Shown here: in pieces, positions 8,698 through 16,973 of the stretch | How the letters are laid out: each line of letters begins with the position of its first letter | How positions within the stretch are numbered: the first letter of the stretch is position 1 | Assembly: GCA_048267965.1 (NCBI GenBank) | Contig: JBLWWK010000013.1 | Location: 14,769-78,768 of the forward strand | Length of the DNA: 64,000 nucleotides | Direction: 5' to 3' | DNA from: GCA-2705995 sp048267965 | GTDB lineage: Bacteria > Bacteroidota > Bacteroidia > Flavobacteriales_G > Salibacteraceae | Notes under the pieces: generated by a model | The model's database searches: none | Told to the model about the DNA's origin: nothing | The model's input: the letters and a program-made list of their open reading frames with translations, nothing else | Position numbers and translations under genes: made by a program

Positions 8698-9613
8698 AAC
8701 TATACTTTTCCACTAATTCTGAAAGTAATTCGGGTTCCTTCTTATCAAATAACAAATGCCATTTTGCCGAATTATACCTTTTAAACCAAGTAATTTGGCG
8801 CTTGGCATACCGCCTAGAATTACGCTTAATAGCCTCTACCGCTGTATCGTAGGGAATTTTCCCGTCAAAATAGTCGAAGAATTCTTGATAGCCTACCGTT
8901 CTCAGCGCTTTGTTTTCTTTCATCGGATACAGAGATCTCGCCTCTTCTTCTAAACCGGCTTGTAACATCACATCCACCCGATGATTAATGCGCTTATACA
9001 AAGCGTTACGATCACGATTAAGAATGTGAATATCCATCTTAAAACTTCTTTCCTTACCATGTTTGGCATGAAAAGACGAAAACGGCTTACCTGTAGTTCT
9101 AATCACTCCCAAGGCTCTGATTAATCGCCTTGAATTAAAAATATCAATCTGATTGTAGTATTCTGGGTCGTGGCGAAATAATTCTTCTTGTAACGTTTGA
9201 ATTCCACCTACTCCTAAGTCTATTTCAAGCTGTTTTTCCACTTCTGCATGAACTGGTGGAATTTCGTCTATGCCATGCATAACCGCATCAAGGTAAAGCC
9301 CTGAACCACCTGTTAAAATAGCTACTTTATTTTCTTGAAGATAAGTTTCGAGGTGCGGAATTACCTCTTTCTCGTATTCGCCAGCCGTGATGGGTTTTTC
9401 TACCGAATGCGTATCGATAAAGTAATGGGGAATGCCATCTTGCTCTTCGAGAGTTGGCTTTGCCGTTCCGATGCTCATCTCTCGGTAAAACTGCCTTGAA
9501 TCGCAACTATAAATAGCGCAATTCAAGGTTTTTGCTAATTGAACGGTTAACGCTGTTTTACCTACAGCTGTAGGACCCGTTATTACTATTAATTGAGGTT
9601 TTCCTTCTTCCAT
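8696..9613 (-). CDS. miaA: tRNA dimethylallyltransferase MiaA
   Basis: A 305-residue enzyme that adds a dimethylallyl group from DMAPP to N6 of adenosine 37 in tRNAs reading UNN codons. The P-loop GPTAVGKT is at residues 12-19, with DSRQFYREMSIGTAKP, HYFIDTHS, GGSGLYLDAVMHG and RRYAKRQITWFKRY downstream, all family hallmarks. The length is normal. Its ATG overlaps the stop of the upstream gene by one base (TAATG at 9611-9615), which suggests translational coupling with the pRiA4b ORF-3-like gene. Confidence 0.96.
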   Translation of the reverse strand: MEEGKPQLIVITGPTAVGKTALTVQLAKTLNCAIYSCDSRQFYREMSIGTAKPTLEEQDGIPHYFIDTHSVEKPITAGEYEKEVIPHLETYLQENKVAILTGGSGLYLDAVMHGIDEIPPVHAEVEKQLEIDLGVGGIQTLQEELFRHDPEYYNQIDIFNSRRLIRALGVIRTTGKPFSSFHAKHGKERSFKMDIHILNRDRNALYKRINHRVDVMLQAGLEEEARSLYPMKENKALRTVGYQEFFDYFDGKIPYDTAVEAIKRNSRRYAKRQITWFKRYNSAKWHLLFDKKEPELLSELVEKYS

Positions 9614-10131
9614 TAAAGATTTACATCCTGAAAATAATCATCAGAATCTTCTTCGGTTTCGTCACCGTCTAAATTAATACCTGGAATGGCACCAAACAAA
9701 TCTTTGGGTTCTTTAGAATACTGATCAGGTGCCTCACCGTAGGATAATACTACTTCTGGTTGCTCTTTAATTTCTTCCGTTTCTTCAATTTTAACTACCT
9801 CGATGTAAAAACACCACATTAATAAGAAATCGAAAACATAAAGAATACGCTGATCGTCAGATTCTATTTTTTCGTGAAGCTGAACTTCTGCCATAGTTTG
9901 CACTTTTTGCTCACCTTGGCTGATATCCATTAATGGAATTTCGTCTCCTTTATCCCAATCTTCGTTACTCATATAAAACGAAGCCATTTCTGAGTTATCA
10001 AACCCGAAAGCTTCTTGAATAGCTTCGTGAAACTGTTGAAAACTAGCGTTTCCACTAATTTCTATATCCCTGAATACATCAGTCTCTTCTGTGGTATCTA
10101 CTAATACCCTTAATCGGAAAGTTTTTGGCAT
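9613..10131 (-). CDS. pRiA4b ORF-3-like (IS1096 passenger TnpR-like) protein
   Basis: A 172-residue acidic protein. The beta-rich start FRLRVLVDTTEETDVFRDIEI and the helix FQQFHEAIQEAFGFDNSEMASF match the pRiA4b ORF-3-like fold, a domain named after a plasmid and IS-associated reading frame but common on chromosomes. No catalytic residues are evident and no transposase is nearby, so it is not a sign of a mobile element. The C-terminal tail is strongly acidic (LDGDETEEDSDDYFQ). It overlaps miaA by one base and probably forms a two-gene operon with it. Its role is unknown. Confidence 0.75.
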   Translation of the reverse strand: MPKTFRLRVLVDTTEETDVFRDIEISGNASFQQFHEAIQEAFGFDNSEMASFYMSNEDWDKGDEIPLMDISQGEQKVQTMAEVQLHEKIESDDQRILYVFDFLLMWCFYIEVVKIEETEEIKEQPEVVLSYGEAPDQYSKEPKDLFGAIPGINLDGDETEEDSDDYFQDVNL

Positions 10132-10169
10132 GTTGCAAAGTTAATATTTGAGTCGGAGATGTAAATTTT

Positions 10170-11669
10170 CTATTGAGTATAAATACCCAATTCTTTCGCC
10201 TTTTCGAGTAAGAATTTCCAAGCTTCTTCTTTATTATTGGCAATTTTGCCCTCTAAAATGGCTTCTTTTACTTCGTTTTTAAGTTGACCAATTACTGGCC
10301 CAGGTGTTAGTTGAAAGTGCTCAATGATTTCGCTTCCATCTACGGGTGGTTGAAAGTTACGAACTTGATCTTTTTCTTCTACTTCTTTTAATTTCTGGCG
10401 CACCCATTCGTAATTCTTGAGGTACGTAAGCATTTTTTGATCAAAACGCGTGGTTAAATCGGCTTCGGCTAACGTCATTAAATCATCGATGTCGTCTCCT
10501 GCTTCGAAGAGCAATCTTCTCACCCCACTATCCGAAACATCTTCGCTTACCAATGCAGAAGGGCGAGCACTTAATGCTACTAAGTTTTGTACATATTTCA
10601 GTTGTTCGTTCAACGGCAATCGCATTCTTTTAAAGATTTTAGGAACCATTTTAGAACCTACATACTCGTGCCCTCGAAAAGTAAACCCCGTTTGTTTATC
10701 GAAGCGTTTTGTTCTTGGCTTGGCAATATCGTGCAACAAAGCCGCATAAATCAAAAACACATTATCGGTTTTAGTTGCAATGTTGTCTACCACCTCAAGC
10801 GTATGAAAGAAATTATCTTTATGTCTCTGTCCATCAATTTCTTCCACCCCTTGTAGATCGACTAGCTCAGGAAAAATAAAATGCAATAAACCTGAGTAAA
10901 ACAATGCTCTTAAACCAATGCTCGGTTTTGGACTTAACAGAATTTTATTGAATTCATCGGTAATGCGTTCCTTCGAAACTATTTTTATACGACTCGCATT
11001 TTTCTTAATCGCTTCAAAAGAATTTTGCTCAATTTCGAAACCCAATTGAGAAGAAAAACGGATAGCTCGCATCATTCTTAAAGGGTCGTCACTATACGTT
11101 TCGGTAGGATCCAATGGCGTTTTTATCGTTGCATTTTGCAAGTCTTCTACTCCATGAAACGGATCGATCAACTCCCCAAAATTATCGGCATTTAAACTAA
11201 TTGAGAGTGCATTGATGGTGAAATCACGTCTTTTCTGATCATCTTCGAGAGTTCCATTTTCTACAATGGGCTTTCGGCTATCGCTTCGGTAAGATTCTTT
11301 TCGGGCTCCTACAAATTCTACTTCAAAATCTGCCGTTTTAAGCATAGCTGTTCCAAATCGTTTGTAAACAGCAAAGGCTTCTACAGATTCACAGCGGGCG
11401 GCAACCGCTTCTGCCAGTTCGATGCCGCTACCAACCGTTACCACATCTACATCTTTACTTGAACGATTGAGCAATAAATCTCTAACCCAGCCACCCACAA
11501 TGTAGGCCGGCTGCTGAATCGACTCTGCAGCTTCTTTTATTTTATGAAAAACCTCTTCTTGAATTTGATGCGCGTAGTTGTTCTCTAGCTTCAAATTCCA
11601 ATTGAAATACGTTGGGTTCTCTTGTAATATGCGTTGCTTATTGGTAGGTTTTACCTTGATTTTGCCCAT
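10170..11669 (-). CDS. cca: CCA-adding tRNA nucleotidyltransferase with HD domain
   Basis: From ATG 11669 the protein has 499 residues; a reading from 11699 would need a TTG start. The nucleotidyltransferase motif IVGGWVRDLLLNR, then DVDVV, and the RRDFTINALS and DPLRMMRAIRFSSQLGF segments define class II CCA-adding or poly(A) polymerase-like enzymes. An HD domain (HTLEVVDNIA, ALLHDIAKPRTKRF, GHEYVGS) follows, as in Bacteroidota homologues. It would rebuild or add the 3' CCA of tRNAs, which fits a genome whose tRNA-Asp at 59022 lacks an encoded CCA. It lies between two other minus-strand genes with short gaps. Confidence 0.88.
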   Translation of the reverse strand: MGKIKVKPTNKQRILQENPTYFNWNLKLENNYAHQIQEEVFHKIKEAAESIQQPAYIVGGWVRDLLLNRSSKDVDVVTVGSGIELAEAVAARCESVEAFAVYKRFGTAMLKTADFEVEFVGARKESYRSDSRKPIVENGTLEDDQKRRDFTINALSISLNADNFGELIDPFHGVEDLQNATIKTPLDPTETYSDDPLRMMRAIRFSSQLGFEIEQNSFEAIKKNASRIKIVSKERITDEFNKILLSPKPSIGLRALFYSGLLHFIFPELVDLQGVEEIDGQRHKDNFFHTLEVVDNIATKTDNVFLIYAALLHDIAKPRTKRFDKQTGFTFRGHEYVGSKMVPKIFKRMRLPLNEQLKYVQNLVALSARPSALVSEDVSDSGVRRLLFEAGDDIDDLMTLAEADLTTRFDQKMLTYLKNYEWVRQKLKEVEEKDQVRNFQPPVDGSEIIEHFQLTPGPVIGQLKNEVKEAILEGKIANNKEEAWKFLLEKAKELGIYTQ

Positions 11670-11718
11670 AGCACGCGAAAATACAATATCCGTTTTCAAT
11701 GAAAACAGAGAAAATCAT

Positions 11719-13209
11719 TTAAGCCGACTGATGATTGGGTTTTAGTAAATCGTTAACGGTTTTTACTGGATTAAATGTGATGAGCGGAACTTCAACGAAA
11801 AGTGTAATCCATTTAGCCATTGCACCGTTCCATAGCCCAGGCAACTCTTGGGCTTTAAGCTTTCTGCCTTCTAACGACTTTTCAGCAATAAAACCTGTTT
11901 TAGGATCTACAAAGTTGAGCAAATTGTACGATTCGCCTTCATGGTTTTTAGTGGCGCAAACTAAATCTACAGGATTAAAATGGGTAGATTTCTCAAGAAT
12001 TTCACGTTGATTTTCGTTAGAAACATCAATTTGTGACTTTTCAACGATTTGAATCGATAATTTTCCAGCTTCGTCTTTTACCCAAAACGGACCTCCTCCG
12101 GGTTCACCTTCGTTTTTAACCATTCCGCAAATGCGCATAGGTCGATCGAGTAAATCAATTACTTCACTTTTTGTTAATGAAGACGAAGTATCTAAGTTTA
12201 ATTGATACTGGCAAAAGTTGACCACTTCTTGGAGCTCAATATCCGAATCTTCTTGGTTTAACTCTGTTAAGTAATAATCTCTTTGCGCCTTTAACTCAAG
12301 CAACTTTGAAGCAATCGCCTTTTTATACGTTACCGTTGTGGGTTGCAATTTTTCAGGAACCACATTGTCTATATTTTTAATAAAAACAATATCGGCATCG
12401 AGGTTATTCAGGTTCTCAATGAGTGCCCCATGTCCTCCTGGTCGAAACAAAATACTACCATTTTCTAATCGAAAAGGAGCATTATCCATCTCAACGGCAA
12501 TAGTATCTGTAGAAGGTGATTGAACCGAATATTCTATTTCAAACTCACATGAATACTGCTTAGAAAGCTGACTCATCAAAGGTTTTAGATAATCTTGAAA
12601 TTTATTTTTGTGCGATTCTGAAATTGTGAAATGAATGCGAACAACGCCATCATCTCCCATTGCATACTGAATGCCTTCTATCAAATGTTCCGCAACTGCT
12701 TTTCTAGCTTCGCCATTGTATAGATGAAAATCGATTAAACCTTTTGGAAGCTGGCCATAGCTTAAACCTTCTTCTGAAAGTAAGAAATGAATGATTCGCT
12801 CATAGTTCTGAGCCTGCAATAAATCAGAAATGTTCTCTCCCGCTGCTTCTATAACCTTTTTAAGCGAAGCGTAAAATGCAAATTTTTCAATGTTCTCGAA
12901 AAACTGAGTTACTAGGGCGTCTTCGTTTCCGTTTTGATACGAAAAAAGATGCTTAAACATACGACTTGCCGCCCCAGAAGCGGGTACAAATTTTAAAAAA
13001 TCGATTGTAGACTGGTACGACTCAAACATCTCTAATAAACGCTCAAGTTCATCTGCATCCCATGTGATTATACCATCGGTAGGAACACAAGCGCGTTCTA
13101 AATTAATGTATGGAAAACCTGTATTAAAACAGTTTAATTGAGTAGTAACAGTTTCTTCGGATATATTTTTCGCGGCAAACTGAGTTTTATCGTTTTGAGT
13201 AAACTCCAT
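11719..13209 (-). CDS. DUF4301 family protein
   Basis: A 496-residue cytoplasmic protein with the DUF4301 signature: KFVPASGAASRMFKHL near residue 75, KGLIDFHLYNGEARKAVAEH, FRPGGHGALIENLN, and DRPMRICGMVKNEGEPGGGPFWV. The GASGAASR-like loop and GGHGALIENLN recall nucleotidyl or sugar-phosphate binding folds, but no function has been shown to my knowledge. The protein lacks a signal peptide. It is separated by 50 bases from cca downstream and may be co-transcribed with it. Confidence 0.82.
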   Translation of the reverse strand: MEFTQNDKTQFAAKNISEETVTTQLNCFNTGFPYINLERACVPTDGIITWDADELERLLEMFESYQSTIDFLKFVPASGAASRMFKHLFSYQNGNEDALVTQFFENIEKFAFYASLKKVIEAAGENISDLLQAQNYERIIHFLLSEEGLSYGQLPKGLIDFHLYNGEARKAVAEHLIEGIQYAMGDDGVVRIHFTISESHKNKFQDYLKPLMSQLSKQYSCEFEIEYSVQSPSTDTIAVEMDNAPFRLENGSILFRPGGHGALIENLNNLDADIVFIKNIDNVVPEKLQPTTVTYKKAIASKLLELKAQRDYYLTELNQEDSDIELQEVVNFCQYQLNLDTSSSLTKSEVIDLLDRPMRICGMVKNEGEPGGGPFWVKDEAGKLSIQIVEKSQIDVSNENQREILEKSTHFNPVDLVCATKNHEGESYNLLNFVDPKTGFIAEKSLEGRKLKAQELPGLWNGAMAKWITLFVEVPLITFNPVKTVNDLLKPNHQSA

Positions 13210-13353
13210 AGTAATCGGTTTGCGACAAAGTAAACATAACCGTTGAATTAATCACTTTATGGCGCCATTAAATAATTGTGCTTCTAATTTGAATAAATTT
13301 ACGGTTCGTACTGATATAGACAAGTTGTAGTAAATAAAACCTAAATCTCGAAA

Positions 13354-13965
13354 ATGAAAATTGTGATTACGAAAATATTTATGATAGGTATAATAATTTC
13401 TAACCTAAATGCTCAGGAGTTTAAAGAAAGTAACGGAGTATTTATAAATTTTGAACAATTCAAGTCAAATCAACATTGTCCACTGGAATCGATAGATTTT
13501 AAAAAACGAAGTGAATTATTCCTATCAGTTAACGATATTAAATCTGATTGTAATTTTAAGAAAGTAAATAAAATTATCGCTATATCATTTGAGAATGAGA
13601 TTTATTACAATATGCGTTTTAATGTTGAGTTTTTAACAAAGAATAAATTTTCCAAACTTCAAGTTAAAGGAAAGTATTGCGCATTCTTGGTGGACGAATC
13701 ATATCCAGAAAATATTCAAGGACAAGCAGGATTCAACACAGGTGGTCTTGTAGGAGCAATTATTTTAGGTCCAAACGGGAAGAATAAAGTTTATTATTTA
13801 GACACATCTGAAGGATATAAAACAAAAGTTTTGACAAAAAACAGACTCAAAGAACTATTGAGTCAAGAAAAAGACCTTCTAGATTCATTTAATAAAGAGA
13901 AAGAAATTACAGCACAATTGTATTTGGAATACCTAGAAAGATTGAATAAAACATTTGAAAATTAA
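13354..13965 (+). CDS. AT-rich exported protein of unknown function
   Basis: A 203-residue protein with a signal peptide (MKIVITKIFMIGIIISNLNAQ). The start of the mature part (GVFINFEQFKSNQ) resembles small exported Bacteroidota proteins annotated as DUF6563-like; this is a weak recollection. A Gly-rich segment GFNTGGLVGAIILGPNG lies mid-protein. The coding sequence is visibly richer in A and T than its neighbours, uses many AAA, AAT and ATA codons, and has no copy of the GGTAGGAACC motif. Its 3' flank (13966-14102) is also atypical. Recent acquisition is an inference from this. Its neighbours on both sides are transcribed on the opposite strand, so it stands alone. Confidence 0.6.
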   Translation: MKIVITKIFMIGIIISNLNAQEFKESNGVFINFEQFKSNQHCPLESIDFKKRSELFLSVNDIKSDCNFKKVNKIIAISFENEIYYNMRFNVEFLTKNKFSKLQVKGKYCAFLVDESYPENIQGQAGFNTGGLVGAIILGPNGKNKVYYLDTSEGYKTKVLTKNRLKELLSQEKDLLDSFNKEKEITAQLYLEYLERLNKTFEN

Positions 13966-14102
13966 TAAATTACTCACTACAACACTGGCTATAAAACATA
14001 AGGTTCTCGAAAAGTTAGTTCCCTTCTCTTCTATTTTCTTAGTAGTTTATAAAAGAGCTGTTACAAGACACTAGAGGCCCTTCGTTTCATAGCTGATATT
14101 TA

Positions 14103-14510
14103 CTAAGCATTAAAATCTAAGTTGGGCAGAAACTTGTCTCGCTGTTCAGGCTTTTTTGAAATAAGCTGGTAAGAAATGAACATAAAATACAAGGCAATCG
14201 CCCAAGCGCTGATGATAAAGGCCAAGTGAAAAAACAAATCTGCATACAGCAGAGAAGGAATGTAAATTGCCAAATAAACCACCACCAACAACCAATATAT
14301 GTTGATTTTAGTGTTTAGCGGATATTTGTAATCTCTGCGAATAGTATGCACTAATGCAATAAATAATTGCACAATCCCCATCGCTAATTGTGCTAGCATA
14401 AAGTAGATTAAACCACTGTTGCTATACATTAAGAGACTAAAAAACGCCACCGTTGCTATTAAAACTTGTAAGACAAAACTAACAGCTCTCATATCTTTTT
14501 GTATTTTCAA
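14103..14510 (-). CDS. Small four-helix membrane protein, unknown function
   Basis: A 135-residue protein with four predicted membrane helices (near residues 10-30, 33-55, 68-88 and 92-113) and a charged C-terminal tail (SKKPEQRDKFLPN). No family was recognised. The start at ATG 14510 could instead be at 14492 (MRAVSFVLQ). It follows the GbsR-like regulator gene by 29 bases on the same strand and is probably co-transcribed, so it may be a target of that regulator. Confidence 0.6.
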   Translation of the reverse strand: MKIQKDMRAVSFVLQVLIATVAFFSLLMYSNSGLIYFMLAQLAMGIVQLFIALVHTIRRDYKYPLNTKINIYWLLVVVYLAIYIPSLLYADLFFHLAFIISAWAIALYFMFISYQLISKKPEQRDKFLPNLDFNA

Positions 14511-14539
14511 TAATTTATGAAACTTAATTTCAAATTTTT

Positions 14540-15037
14540 TTAGCTTAATTTCAGCAATAACGATAACAAAACATTGCGTTCAGATTTTGAAAGTTTTTCG
14601 AGCACATTGTCTACTTTAAATGCAAAATCGCTGATTTCGTTAACCGTTTCGTTAAACTGCTTTTCTTCAACAGAATCCCCTTTTACTTCTTTCAGTTGAT
14701 TAAGCAATGCAATTACAGGCTCAAGCTCTCGCTTTCTTCTTTCACGCAATACTTTTTTGGCAACTTGAGAAATGTCTTTTTCACTAGAAAAATATTCTTT
14801 TCGTTCTCCTGATTTCATTTCGCGCTGTACCAAACCCCAATCGATTAATGCTCGAATATTCATGTTGGCGTTGCCACGAGAAATCTGTAATTCTTTCATT
14901 ACATCTTCTGTGCTTAAAGGCTCTGGAGAAATCAAAAGCAAAGCATGGATTTGAGCCATTGTTTTGTTTATGCCCCAGTTAGAACCTAAGGTTCCCCATG
15001 AATGAAGAAATTTTTCTTTTGCTTCTGAAAATTCCAT
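14540..15037 (-). CDS. GbsR/MarR-family transcriptional regulator
   Basis: A 165-residue winged-helix DNA-binding protein. The start MEFSEAKEKFLHSWGTLGSNWGI is typical of GbsR-like MarR relatives, followed by a winged helix (ISPEPLSTEDVMKELQISR, RGNANMNIRALIDWGLV, SGERKEYFSSEKD) and a long C-terminal helical dimerisation region. The perfect palindrome ACTTTCTGAAAGT at 15073-15085 lies 36 bases upstream of its start and is a good candidate autoregulatory operator. The gene sits at the end of the cbb3 oxidase cluster; the ligand is unknown. Confidence 0.85.
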   Translation of the reverse strand: MEFSEAKEKFLHSWGTLGSNWGINKTMAQIHALLLISPEPLSTEDVMKELQISRGNANMNIRALIDWGLVQREMKSGERKEYFSSEKDISQVAKKVLRERRKRELEPVIALLNQLKEVKGDSVEEKQFNETVNEISDFAFKVDNVLEKLSKSERNVLLSLLLKLS

Positions 15038-15062
15038 ACGACAAATATAGATGAAAAATCAA

Positions 15063-15085
15063 AACTTTCAATACTTTCTGAAAGT
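15063..15085. promoter_or_regulatory. Candidate operator of the GbsR/MarR regulator
   Basis: ACTTTCTGAAAGT at 15073-15085 is a perfect inverted repeat around one central base. A further ACTTTC half-site lies at 15064-15069. The position just upstream of the regulator gene suits autoregulation. Assignment to this protein is inferred from proximity only. Confidence 0.5.
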
Positions 15086-15086
15086 T

Positions 15087-15818
15087 CTATTTTATATTAT
15101 GAAAGAAAGTTAGCCGAACAATATCGTTTTGAATGATCAAATCTTTCGAACTAATGGGCTGATACCAATTCACATACGCTACTTGAAGCTTTATCTTTTC
15201 AGAAAACAGAGTATTTACTCCGCCAAAAGTTCTCACTTGATCGAGAAAATCACCATTGATTTCGCTTCCCATATTCATCATGGGTTCGGTTCCTACAAAT
15301 ACTGAAAAACGCTTTTTTTGATCTAAATGGGCTTCTACCGTAAACCGAAAGCGCATTCTAAAATTAAACCGATAGGCGTTAATGGTTTCGCCATTTTCTA
15401 CTTTTTGTCGCCAGCGCTCTTCTAACATTACGCGACTTTTTACAGCTCCCCACTTAAACAAATTGTCTTGTTTCACATATTGATGCGGACGAATTTCTGT
15501 TTTGGTGCCTTTAATTGTATTATAGTCTGGGTGCGGCATCCAGTGCAAAAAGTAAACCCCTCCTACCCCAATTGCCACTCCATTCTCGAAGGTGCGTTCT
15601 GCGTGTAATCGAGGCGTTAATACTTGGTGTGGTTGCAAATCATTAAAGTAAAATCGGTATTCAAGTTCACCCTTTACTTTCCATTGATTTTTTAATCGGT
15701 AGGAACCGTAATACCGTAGCCAAGCTAACTCATCTTTTACGGTAGATTGTCCCCAGATTTGGTTAAAAAAAAGGAAGAATACGATGGAAAAAGAGAAAAT
15801 TGACTTCACCCTGAACAT
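15087..15818 (-). CDS. DUF2490 outer-membrane beta-barrel protein
   Basis: From ATG 15818 the protein has 243 residues, with a signal peptide (MFRVKSIFSFSIVFFLFFNQIWG). The rest alternates polar and aromatic residues as expected of beta-barrel strands (WLRYYGSYRLKNQWKVKGEL, EYRFYF, VMLEERWRQKVENG, FNFRMRFRFTV) and ends in a strand (RLTFFHNIK). This fits the DUF2490 family of Bacteroidota outer-membrane proteins, whose transport role is unknown. An upstream ATG at 15830 would overlap the previous gene by ten bases and weaken the signal peptide. It is the last structural gene of the cbb3 cluster and directly precedes the regulator gene. Confidence 0.8.
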   Translation of the reverse strand: MFRVKSIFSFSIVFFLFFNQIWGQSTVKDELAWLRYYGSYRLKNQWKVKGELEYRFYFNDLQPHQVLTPRLHAERTFENGVAIGVGGVYFLHWMPHPDYNTIKGTKTEIRPHQYVKQDNLFKWGAVKSRVMLEERWRQKVENGETINAYRFNFRMRFRFTVEAHLDQKKRFSVFVGTEPMMNMGSEINGDFLDQVRTFGGVNTLFSEKIKLQVAYVNWYQPISSKDLIIQNDIVRLTFFHNIK

Positions 15819-15820
15819 GT

Positions 15821-16525
15821 TTATTTGCATTCGGTGGCAGTTAATTCTACTTGATCAATTTCTGGACTAACGTAATGGATTCCTAAATTAAGTCCGCGTA
15901 GAATGAACATCACTCCTAAAAGAGCAATAATATAAGGAGTGGCTTTTTGCATTTTATTTCGCCACTTTAGACTGATCCAATCTTGGGCAAAACCAGCAGC
16001 AATCATCATGGGCAAGGTTCCTACCCCAAAAAAGAGCATAAAAGTGGCTCCGTCTGCCCACGTTCCTGATTTAATGGCACCTGCCAACGCAAGGTAAACC
16101 ATACCACAAGGTAGCAAACCATTGAGCAAACCAATGGTAAAAAGTGACGAATAAGATGAGTTTTTAAAGAAACGACCCAGCAATGATTTTACTCTACCAA
16201 TGCCTTTATAAACTACACTTTCAACAGGAATAGTTTTGCCTAAAAAACGTGGAGCTAATACCGAAACGAGAATAAGAATTCCCAACCCAATGGAAACTCC
16301 TTTTTGTAAACCCGCTGTAATTAAACCTCTACCTAGCAAACCAAATAAGCCGCCCAAAACCATGTAGGTTATGAGCCGGCCTAATTGATACGTTAAGCTA
16401 CCACTTACTTTAGAAAATGTGTTTTTTCTATTCAGTGGTAAGGCAAATGCGATGGGGCCGCACATACCAAAACAGTGAAAACTGCTCAACAAGCCAATAG
16501 ATATGGCGGCCCACCAATCAATCAT
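15821..16525 (-). CDS. TauE/SafE-like (UreH-type) membrane protein of the cbb3 assembly cluster
   Basis: A 234-residue polytopic inner-membrane protein with about six helices. The start (AAISIGLLSSFHCFGMCGPIAFALPL) contains the CxGMCGP motif of UreH-like sulfite exporter relatives, also called CcoK- or CcoA-neighbour proteins. A second copy-like motif, GLLNGLLPCGMVYLALAGA, sits mid-protein. Members regularly follow ccoG and ccoH in Bacteroidota and Proteobacteria; a role in copper or heme handling during cbb3 assembly is an inference from that context. The conserved cysteines could bind metal. It overlaps ccoH by four bases, so translation is probably coupled. Confidence 0.8.
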   Translation of the reverse strand: MIDWWAAISIGLLSSFHCFGMCGPIAFALPLNRKNTFSKVSGSLTYQLGRLITYMVLGGLFGLLGRGLITAGLQKGVSIGLGILILVSVLAPRFLGKTIPVESVVYKGIGRVKSLLGRFFKNSSYSSLFTIGLLNGLLPCGMVYLALAGAIKSGTWADGATFMLFFGVGTLPMMIAAGFAQDWISLKWRNKMQKATPYIIALLGVMFILRGLNLGIHYVSPEIDQVELTATECK

Positions 16526-16962
16526 TGAATAAATATATTTTTAGTAATGTAGTAATCTACATTGTTTACTTTCCAAGAAGCTCTTACGGTATATTTCCCT
16601 CTCGCAAAATGCTCTTTAGAAATAGCCAATTGTGCTTTTTCGTTTAACACTATCGGAAATTGAACATCTAGCTTTTGGTTAGACGGACGCATAAACTCAA
16701 TTTCGCCTTCGGTTAATGCCGTGTCGTCTACCGTAAACTGAACAATTACTTGATTGGCTTCTTCTTTTATCGATAGCGACTTGCCAGCTGATTTTGCATT
16801 GGTTTTTTGATCTATTTTATCTTGAAAAACCAATTCTTCTTGGTAATAATTATCGGCTACCATCTCATGGTCTAGCTGAAAACTATTGTAAAGAAAACCA
16901 AGCATTATAGCTGCAAAAATGGCTAATGCAATGGCTAATCCGTGTCCCCAATTAAGTTTCAT
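16522..16962 (-). CDS. ccoH: FixH/CcoH family cbb3 oxidase assembly protein
   Basis: A 146-residue protein with one N-terminal membrane helix (LAIALAIFAAIMLGFLYNSF) and a periplasmic beta-sandwich. Features typical of FixH are the juxtamembrane DNYYQEELVFQDKIDQ and the closing ARGKYTVRASWKVNNVDYYI. In Proteobacteria FixH/CcoH is needed for stable assembly of the cbb3 oxidase. It lies 11 bases after ccoG and overlaps the next gene by four bases, so it is a core operon member. Confidence 0.9.
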   Translation of the reverse strand: MKLNWGHGLAIALAIFAAIMLGFLYNSFQLDHEMVADNYYQEELVFQDKIDQKTNAKSAGKSLSIKEEANQVIVQFTVDDTALTEGEIEFMRPSNQKLDVQFPIVLNEKAQLAISKEHFARGKYTVRASWKVNNVDYYITKNIFIQ

Positions 16963-16973
16963 ACACCTATATT

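Noticed and set aside
9613..10131. Insertion sequence, because the protein family is named after an IS1096 passenger
   Set aside because: There is no transposase, terminal inverted repeat or target duplication, and the gene is coupled to miaA.
13966..14102. Integron attC site behind the AT-rich gene
   Set aside because: The flank has a cassette-like feel, but paired RYYYAAC and GTTRRRY ends could not be shown and no integrase is present.
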